DNA of 64,000 nucleotides from NCBI GenBank assembly GCA_964574815.1, contig CAZNPL010000037.1, positions 6,093 through 70,092 on the forward strand, written 5' to 3'. The position numbers and the translations under genes were made by a program. Source of the DNA: CAZNPL01 sp964574815. Lineage in GTDB: Bacteria > Planctomycetota > Phycisphaerae > UBA1845. Positions 58,857 through 64,000 of this stretch are shown piece after piece. Each line of letters begins with the position of its first letter. Position 1 is the first letter of the stretch. Below the pieces are notes generated by a model. The model saw only the letters and a list, made by a program, of their open reading frames with translations. It searched no databases and had not been told where the DNA came from.

Positions 58857-61070
58857 ATGCGCAGCAAAGCTCTTTGGTGTGGCGTCATTCTAGTGGCGGC
58901 CGCCGCAATCATGTGTTGTACGAGCCAGTCATGGGCGGCGGAGAAACAGGCGGGCGATCAGGCACAAAACCAGTTTACGCCGCCGGATCGGGGGAGTGTC
59001 ATCGTCTACTTTGAGAAAGGCGCCGACCGTGGCCCGGCGCGTCAGTTCGTTCAGAACAAAGGTGGCCGCGTTCATTATGAGTACGATGTTGCGTTGCCGA
59101 ACGCAGTCAATTTCCGCGGCGTTCCGGACTCGGCCATCGCGGGCCTGCAGCAGGTCCCGGGCGTCGCGCGGGTCGAGCGGGATGAGTATCACCCCGACCT
59201 GGTCAAGCTCGATGAGAGCACGCCGCTGATCCGGGCCTTGCAGAGCCAGATCACCGGCGCAGGTCTGAGCGCCGACGGTTCCGGCATCCGCGTGTGCGTT
59301 TGCGACACCGGCATCGATTCGGATCACATTATGTACACGGACCGGATTGATACCGCCGCAGGCTACGACTTCTACAACGATGACTCCAATCCCGAGGACG
59401 ACAACGGCCACGGCTCCCACGTCTCCGGAATCGCCGTCGGCGGCGTTGGGCTGAGTGTGGACTTCGGCTGCGACGGTTCCGAACCGTTTCAGGGTGTCGC
59501 TCCGGCCGCCACGCTGATCGGCGTCAAAATCCTGAACCAGTTCGGCGGAGGATACGACAGCGACATCATCGCGGGCATCGACTACTGCGCCTCTGCGACC
59601 ATGCCGAACGGCCCGGCCGACGTGATCAACCTGAGCATCGGCACCGGCAGCTACTCAAGTACATGCGACAGCCATGGCTGGGCGGCGGCGGCGAATAACG
59701 CCGTGGACGCCGGCGTCGTTGTGGTGGCCGCCTCCGGAAACGAGTGCAACAGCAACAGCATGGGTTCGCCGGCGTGCGGGTCGAAGGTCATCGCCGTCGG
59801 GGCGACCTACAAGGACACCTATCCCAACTGCGAAGACGGGACCAGCAACTTCAACTGGAGTTGCTGCAACGACAGCAGCCCTGCCGTGGATAGCGTGGTC
59901 TGCTTCAGCAATCAGAGCGACTACCTCGACGTGACGGCACCGGGAGCGATGATCTGGTCGGCCAGCACCGAATCCGGTGGAAGCACCATCACGACGATGG
60001 CCGGAACCAGCATGGCCTCACCGCAAGTTGCGGGGCTGGCAGCATTGGTGCTGAGCGCCGATCCCACACTGACACCATCCGAGGTACGCCAGATCATCCG
60101 CGACGGCGCCATCGACATGGGCAGCGCCGGTTTCGATCGCGCCTACGGCTACGGGCGAGTTGACGCCATTAACTCGCTGCAGCTTGTGCAACCCTGCACG
60201 TCCAACGCAGATTGTGACGATGGCTTGTTCTGTAACGGCGCCGAAACCTGTGACGCCGGCACGTGTGTCGCCGGGACTGACCCCTGCCCGGGTGAGGACT
60301 GTGACGAGGTCAGCGACGTTTGCGTGCCGATCGTCTGCGACAATGACGGCACCTGCGAATCGGGCGAGGACTGCAACAACTGCCCGAACGACTGCATCAG
60401 CGGCACCGGCGGCGCGACGTGTGGCAACGGTCTGTGCGAAGCCGGCGACGGTGAGGACTGCCGGAACTGTCCGGCTGACTGCAACGGCAGAACCACGGGT
60501 GCGCCGTCTGGCCGCTTCTGCTGCGGCGCCACCGAGGGCTGCGGCGACAGCCGCTGCAACGATGGCGGCTATTCCTGCACGACGACGCCGCAGGGGACGG
60601 CCTACTGCTGCGGCGATGGCATCTGCGAAGGCGCCGAGGATGACATCAACTGCGCCATCGATTGCGCCACCGGTTGCACCAGCGCGGCCGATTGCGACGA
60701 CGCCAACGAGTGCACGACCGACGCGTGCGTCAGTGGCGTGTGCGAGAACACGGCCGTCGCCGACGACACGGCGTGCTCCGGTGGCATCTGCTGCGGCGGG
60801 TCGTGCACGGCCGCAGTCTGCTACGTTGATGGCGACTGTGGCGACGGCGAGGCGTGCACAACGGATACCTGCCTCAATGCCGGCACGTGCTCGGCCGCCT
60901 GTGATAACACATGGCCGGCCTGCGGCCTTTCCGATAGTTGCTGCGGCCCGACGTGCGATTCCAGCAACGATCCGGACTGCGACACGTGCGTGCCCGCCGG
61001 TGGGTATTGTGACACAAATGCGGATTGCTGTTCGCTGAGCTGCCATCCGGCCAAGAATTACTGCCGGTAG
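58857..61070 (+). CDS. Secreted subtilisin-like (S8) protease with long Cys-rich C-terminus
   Basis: About 737 residues from ATG 58857 (AGGAGGAAA box); an upstream frame to 58677 is rejected. Signal peptide (SKALWCGVILVAAAAIMCC), an I9-like inhibitor propeptide (GSVIVYFEKGADRGPARQFV), then the catalytic triad: Asp in VCVCDTGIDSDH, His in NGHGSHVSGIAVG, Ser in GTSMASPQVAG. The last 290 residues are disulfide-rich repeats (CNGAETCDAGTCVAG, CGNGLCEAGDGEDCRNCPAD, CTTTPQGTAYCCGDGICEG). One 106-residue block is nearly identical to a block in the nuclease gene that follows. Exported and calcium-stable type; degradative role inferred. Confidence 0.93.
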   Translation: MRSKALWCGVILVAAAAIMCCTSQSWAAEKQAGDQAQNQFTPPDRGSVIVYFEKGADRGPARQFVQNKGGRVHYEYDVALPNAVNFRGVPDSAIAGLQQVPGVARVERDEYHPDLVKLDESTPLIRALQSQITGAGLSADGSGIRVCVCDTGIDSDHIMYTDRIDTAAGYDFYNDDSNPEDDNGHGSHVSGIAVGGVGLSVDFGCDGSEPFQGVAPAATLIGVKILNQFGGGYDSDIIAGIDYCASATMPNGPADVINLSIGTGSYSSTCDSHGWAAAANNAVDAGVVVVAASGNECNSNSMGSPACGSKVIAVGATYKDTYPNCEDGTSNFNWSCCNDSSPAVDSVVCFSNQSDYLDVTAPGAMIWSASTESGGSTITTMAGTSMASPQVAGLAALVLSADPTLTPSEVRQIIRDGAIDMGSAGFDRAYGYGRVDAINSLQLVQPCTSNADCDDGLFCNGAETCDAGTCVAGTDPCPGEDCDEVSDVCVPIVCDNDGTCESGEDCNNCPNDCISGTGGATCGNGLCEAGDGEDCRNCPADCNGRTTGAPSGRFCCGATEGCGDSRCNDGGYSCTTTPQGTAYCCGDGICEGAEDDINCAIDCATGCTSAADCDDANECTTDACVSGVCENTAVADDTACSGGICCGGSCTAAVCYVDGDCGDGEACTTDTCLNAGTCSAACDNTWPACGLSDSCCGPTCDSSNDPDCDTCVPAGGYCDTNADCCSLSCHPAKNYCR
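60351..60668 (+). repeat. Cys-rich module, copy in the S8 protease gene
   Basis: A 318-bp segment coding for 106 residues that is nearly identical in protein to 62575-62892, with about 90% of residues shared including the long identical stretch GRFCCGATEGCGDSRC. Neighbouring sequence differs, so this looks like a shuffled or gene-converted module. Confidence 0.8.
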
Positions 61071-61127
61071 CAAAGAACTGACTTTGGTCCGGCCATCGCT
61101 GCGGACCGGTCCAGGACGATAACATCG

Positions 61128-61169
61128 GCGCCTCCACGTGCCTTCCGCATGTGGAGGCGCTTCTTCTTT
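61128..61169 (+). terminator. Intrinsic terminator of the S8 protease gene
   Basis: GCGCCTCCAC pairs perfectly with GTGGAGGCGC across a 13-nt loop and is followed by TTCTTCTTT. It lies 58 nt after the stop codon. Confidence 0.85.
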
Positions 61170-61258
61170 ACGCGGCGCGCCTGAGCTGTGATTTGTTGAA
61201 GAGCTTTACTGGGGGCGCTTCTTAAGGAGGACTTAATGTGTTTTTTTGCAGGAACTTG

Positions 61259-61360
61259 ATGCTTTTGTGCTTGCCTTCGTCTCTCCGTAACACCATACTG
61301 CCGGCGAACGCGCATCGCGTTCACCCGATTCGCAAAGCTTTTCGACCGGCGCGGTCATGA
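61259..61360 (+). CDS. Candidate 33-residue peptide behind a 7-codon leader
   Basis: A leader frame of seven codons (61236-61259, MCFFAGT) has a perfect AAGGAGG box, and its TGA overlaps the ATG of a 33-codon frame (MLLCLPSSLRNTILPANAHR, then basic residues to a stop at 61360). The AAGGAGG box sits in the loop of a small TTAAG/CTTAA hairpin. An intrinsic terminator follows at 61380-61412, so this is a separate short transcript between two secreted-protein genes. The peptide shows no similarity to the 50067-51452 family. It could equally be a leader RNA or chance. Confidence 0.35.
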   Translation: MLLCLPSSLRNTILPANAHRVHPIRKAFRPARS

Positions 61361-61379
61361 CTCAAGATATGTCGAGAAG

Positions 61380-61412
61380 GGCGGTGCACCTCTGACGTGG
61401 CACCGCCTTTTT
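61380..61412 (+). terminator. Intrinsic terminator of a short transcript
   Basis: GGCGGTGC pairs with GCACCGCC across a 12-nt loop, followed by five T. It lies about 47 nt upstream of the nuclease start and 210 nt after the protease terminator, so it must end some other short transcript, or act as an attenuator before the nuclease gene. Confidence 0.8.
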
Positions 61413-61458
61413 GCGTTCGCGGGCGAACAATTCACAACCAGTTACAGGAGGAACTCAG

Positions 61459-63546
61459 ATGAAGGCACGGATTGGTCTCATTTCGGGGGCGGCAGTGCTG
61501 TGCGCGTGTATCGCCGTGGCCGCGCCGCCGACGGGCTATTACGACTCGGTCGACGACAGCAGTTCGTCAACGTTGCGCCAGACACTGCACGACGTCATCG
61601 ACGACCACACGCGGTATCCTTACACGGACACGAGCACCGATACCTGGGACATTCTAGAAGCGGCGGACGAAGATCCCAACAACTCCGCCAACGTCTTAAC
61701 GATCTATCGCAACCGCAGCCACGCCAAGGACGATCACTGGAGCAGCAGCAACACGACCGGCTGGAATCGTGAACACTCCTGGCCGAAGTCCTTCGGCTTC
61801 ACAAACGACGGCAGTTGCAACTATCCCTACACAGATTGTCACCACCTCTTTGCGGCCAACGGTGAATACAACTCGGCCCGCAGCAACCTCGTCTTCAACT
61901 GGGTGCCCTCGCCGGACCAGTCGTACCCCGTCGACAACACGCCGTACTATAACTACTGCTGGAATTGCGGCGGCTATCAGGACGGCGATTGGGAGGTGTG
62001 GCCCGATCGCCGCGGCGACATCGCCCGCGCCCAACTGTACATGGACATTCGCTATGAGGGCGGAAACCATGGTGTCACCGGCTGCAGCGAGCCTGATTTG
62101 ATCCTCACGGACGATCGAAACTTGATGGACTGGGACGCGAATCAGAATTTCTCGCCGGCGTACATGACGTTCCTCAGCGTGCTCATCGAGTGGCACAACG
62201 AAGACCCGCCCGATGCCCGCGAGATGCTTCGCAACGATATCGTCTACAGCTACCAGGGAAACCGTAACCCCTTCGTGGACCATCCCGAGTGGGTGGACTG
62301 CCTTTTCAACGATATCTGCGGATGCAGCGTGGCCGCTGACTGCGACGACGCCGACCCGTGCACGATCGACGATTGCGTGAGCGGCTCGTGCGTCAACGAT
62401 CCGGTCAACTGCGATGACGGCGACGCCTGCACCACCGACAGTTGCGACTCCGGCACCGGCCTCTGCGTGAACGATCCCATTGGCTGCGACGACGGCGATC
62501 CGTGCACGTTCGACGGATGCGATTCCGTCACCGGTTGCTACCACGATCCCGTCACACCATGCTGCGGCAATGGAACGTGCGAATCCGGCGAGGACTGCAA
62601 TACGTGCCCGGACGACTGCATCAGCGGCACCGGCGGAGCGGTGTGCGGCAACGCCCTCTGCGAGGCCGGCAACGGCGAGGACTGCGCGAATTGCCCCGCC
62701 GACTGCAACGGCATCACCACCGGCAGGCCCAGCGGTCGCTTCTGCTGCGGCGCCACCGAAGGCTGCGGTGACAGCCGCTGCACTTCCGGTGGTTACTCAT
62801 GTACCACGACGCCGCAGGGCACGGCCTACTGCTGCGGTGATGGCATCTGCGAAGGCGCCGAGGATGACATCAACTGCGCCATCGATTGTGCCGCCTGCAC
62901 GACCGACGCTGATTGCGACGACCTCGACCCCTGTACCACGGACGTATGCTCGAGCGGGTCGTGTTCGAATACGCCCATCAACTGCGATGACGGCGACGCC
63001 TGCACGGCCGATAGCTGTGACTCGGCGACGGGCACGTGCGTGAACGATCCGATCATTTGCGATGACGGCGACTTGTGCACGACGGACTCCTGTGACACGG
63101 TGACCGGTTGCGTCTACACGGCGATCGACTGCAACGACGGCGATCCCTGCACGACTGATAGTTGTGATCCGGCGACCGGTTCGTGCGTCTACGATCCGAT
63201 CAGTCCGTGCTGCGGCGACGGAATCTGCGATACCGGAGAAGACCAGTGCAGTTGTTCGGCCGATTGCGGCACGCCGCCTTCGACGGAAACCAACTGCTCC
63301 GACGCAATCGACGAAGACTGCGATGGCCTCACCGACTGCAACGACGGTGATTGCGCCGGCGACCCGGCCTGTCCATCAGGTGCGGTTTGCGGGAACGGAG
63401 TGTGCGAGGGTAACGGTGAAGACTGCTTCTCGTGTCCCGGGGATTGCCGCTGCGCCGGCCCCGGGTGCAGCGGGTGCTGCGGCGACGGCGTCTGCGGAGG
63501 CAGCGGCGAGAACGCCAGCAACTGCCCCGTTGACTGCGGCGGGTAG
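61459..63546 (+). CDS. Secreted EndA/NucM-type nuclease with long Cys-rich C-terminus
   Basis: About 695 residues from ATG 61459 (AGGAGG box). Signal peptide (GLISGAAVLCACIAVAA), then an endonuclease I domain: NREHSWPKSFGF carrying the catalytic His and TDCHHLFAANGEYNSARSN. The second half is a disulfide-rich array of about 12 repeats (CDDGDPCTFDGCDSVTGC, CGNALCEAGNGEDCANCP, CDDGDACTADSCDSATGTC) ending GCCGDGVCGGSGENASNCPV. A 106-residue block is shared with the S8 protease. Exported nuclease; the tail probably gives stability or attachment. Confidence 0.92.
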   Translation: MKARIGLISGAAVLCACIAVAAPPTGYYDSVDDSSSSTLRQTLHDVIDDHTRYPYTDTSTDTWDILEAADEDPNNSANVLTIYRNRSHAKDDHWSSSNTTGWNREHSWPKSFGFTNDGSCNYPYTDCHHLFAANGEYNSARSNLVFNWVPSPDQSYPVDNTPYYNYCWNCGGYQDGDWEVWPDRRGDIARAQLYMDIRYEGGNHGVTGCSEPDLILTDDRNLMDWDANQNFSPAYMTFLSVLIEWHNEDPPDAREMLRNDIVYSYQGNRNPFVDHPEWVDCLFNDICGCSVAADCDDADPCTIDDCVSGSCVNDPVNCDDGDACTTDSCDSGTGLCVNDPIGCDDGDPCTFDGCDSVTGCYHDPVTPCCGNGTCESGEDCNTCPDDCISGTGGAVCGNALCEAGNGEDCANCPADCNGITTGRPSGRFCCGATEGCGDSRCTSGGYSCTTTPQGTAYCCGDGICEGAEDDINCAIDCAACTTDADCDDLDPCTTDVCSSGSCSNTPINCDDGDACTADSCDSATGTCVNDPIICDDGDLCTTDSCDTVTGCVYTAIDCNDGDPCTTDSCDPATGSCVYDPISPCCGDGICDTGEDQCSCSADCGTPPSTETNCSDAIDEDCDGLTDCNDGDCAGDPACPSGAVCGNGVCEGNGEDCFSCPGDCRCAGPGCSGCCGDGVCGGSGENASNCPVDCGG
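62575..62892 (+). repeat. Cys-rich module, copy in the nuclease gene
   Basis: Partner of 60351-60668. The two copies are also very similar in DNA, including identical runs such as ATCTGCGAAGGCGCCGAGGA, suggesting recent exchange. Confidence 0.8.
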
Positions 63547-63610
63547 AGTAAGCCAACGCAGTGACCAGGTGCAGTCCCCGGTCATCGCCCGGAGAAACGT
63601 ATCATTAAGA

Positions 63611-63650
63611 GCCGTCGCCGCGATCGTGTGTTGATGATCACGGCGACGGC
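63611..63650. terminator. Strong hairpin between convergent genes
   Basis: GCCGTCGCCG pairs perfectly with CGGCGACGGC, extended by GATC/GATC across a mismatch. It lies between the nuclease gene (plus) and the S9 peptidase gene (minus). No good T tract on either strand, so the terminator call is tentative. Confidence 0.45.
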
Positions 63651-63836
63651 TTCAAAACATCCATCGCGCCACCGCCCGCCTCCTGACCAAGTTGGATCAC
63701 CCGCGGGTGTGCGCAGCCGGTGGCTCTTACTTGCCGCGGCCGAGACGACCTGGCTTGGTATGACATTCGTTCTGCCGGCAATCTGCATCGCGACATAACG
63801 GACGGCCCGTTGGAAAGCCACGCCTCAAAGACGCGG

Positions 63837-64000
63837 CTACTCCTCCGCCGGCCGCGGATCGGCGTTCTTCACGTAGCGATCGAGCCACTCGGTCATCTCC
63901 CAAGCCATGTGCATGATCGATTCACGCGCTCGATATCCATGGCTCTCGTGTCCTTCCGGCAAGGCTGCGTGCGGGTTTTTTCTCCGGTGGCGGCCGGTCA
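63837..64000 (-). CDS. S9 (prolyl oligopeptidase-like) peptidase, C-terminus only
   Basis: The frame is open from the right edge to a TAG at 63837, giving the last 54 residues. They read NPHAALPEGHESHGYRARES followed by MTEWLDRYVKNADPRP, the standard ending of dipeptidyl-aminopeptidase-like S9 enzymes, with the catalytic His in HESHGYR. The rest of the alpha/beta hydrolase domain, including the catalytic Ser and Asp, lies beyond the window. Confidence 0.85.
   Translation of the reverse strand, partial: TGRHRRKNPHAALPEGHESHGYRARESIMHMAWEMTEWLDRYVKNADPRPAEE

Noticed and set aside
60018..61073. Minus-strand Ala-rich frame of 351 codons
   Set aside because: Antisense of the Cys-rich tail of the S8 protease; Ala/Arg runs are a codon artefact.

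Overview
The window is GC-rich DNA that looks like a member of the Planctomycetota, probably a Phycisphaerae-like lineage. Three things point there: secreted proteins ending in dockerin/EF-hand-like tails of the NLFDIF...FDIFAVLDAIGG type, an ECF sigma factor gene overlapping a giant TPR-bearing Ser/Thr kinase gene, and a prepilin-like protein of the LTLIELLVVV class. The lineage call is an inference; there is no rRNA gene here. I saw no tRNA, CRISPR array, insertion sequence or phage gene.

Layout. 1-4357 (minus): a tight operon of a small protein, a radical SAM protein with a probable cobalamin-binding domain, a fatty-acid desaturase, and a second such radical SAM protein cut by the window edge; lipid modification is the simplest guess. 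4419-6555: two divergent MpsC-like (DUF2294) genes separated by a hairpin-rich leader with an intrinsic terminator, then a small basic protein and an RRM RNA-binding protein. 7440-17148: a MoxR AAA+ ATPase, a DUF5682 protein, a VWA protein and a SWIM-finger protein in one operon, facing a HEAT/DUF4132 protein. 17582-19163: a Fic protein with a clear promoter/operator. 19430-25672 (minus): secreted proteins (beta-lactamase fold, C10 protease, a long repeat protein, a dockerin-like protein). 25975-33079: sigma factor and kinase, a pentapeptide-K+ channel fusion, a truncated HDOD gene fused tail-to-tail with a hybrid histidine kinase. 33337-45320: a hydrogenase protease, HdrCBA and MvhDGA (an electron-bifurcating heterodisulfide reductase/[NiFe] hydrogenase), a two-component pair, NikR and a metal-binding-like lipoprotein. 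45739-49643 (minus): three lipoproteins. 49850-63546: a secretome island with three tandem, previously unlisted 30-residue peptides, a family of 16-bp ATAAA-N6-TTKAT elements, FG-GAP/dockerin proteins, a prepilin-kinase operon, an S8 protease and an EndA-type nuclease sharing a nearly identical cysteine-rich module. 63837-64000: the end of an S9 peptidase.

How they work together. The Hdr-Mvh block is a complete soluble H2-linked electron-bifurcation module with its maturation protease, and a nickel regulator lies close by, which suggests an anaerobic or H2-using lifestyle. The right-hand third is devoted to export and the cell surface. The best candidate for something undescribed is the tandem family of 30-residue amphipathic peptides at 50067-51452: each has its own ribosome binding site, each lies about 110 nt downstream of the same 16-bp element, and two of the three are followed by strong hairpins.
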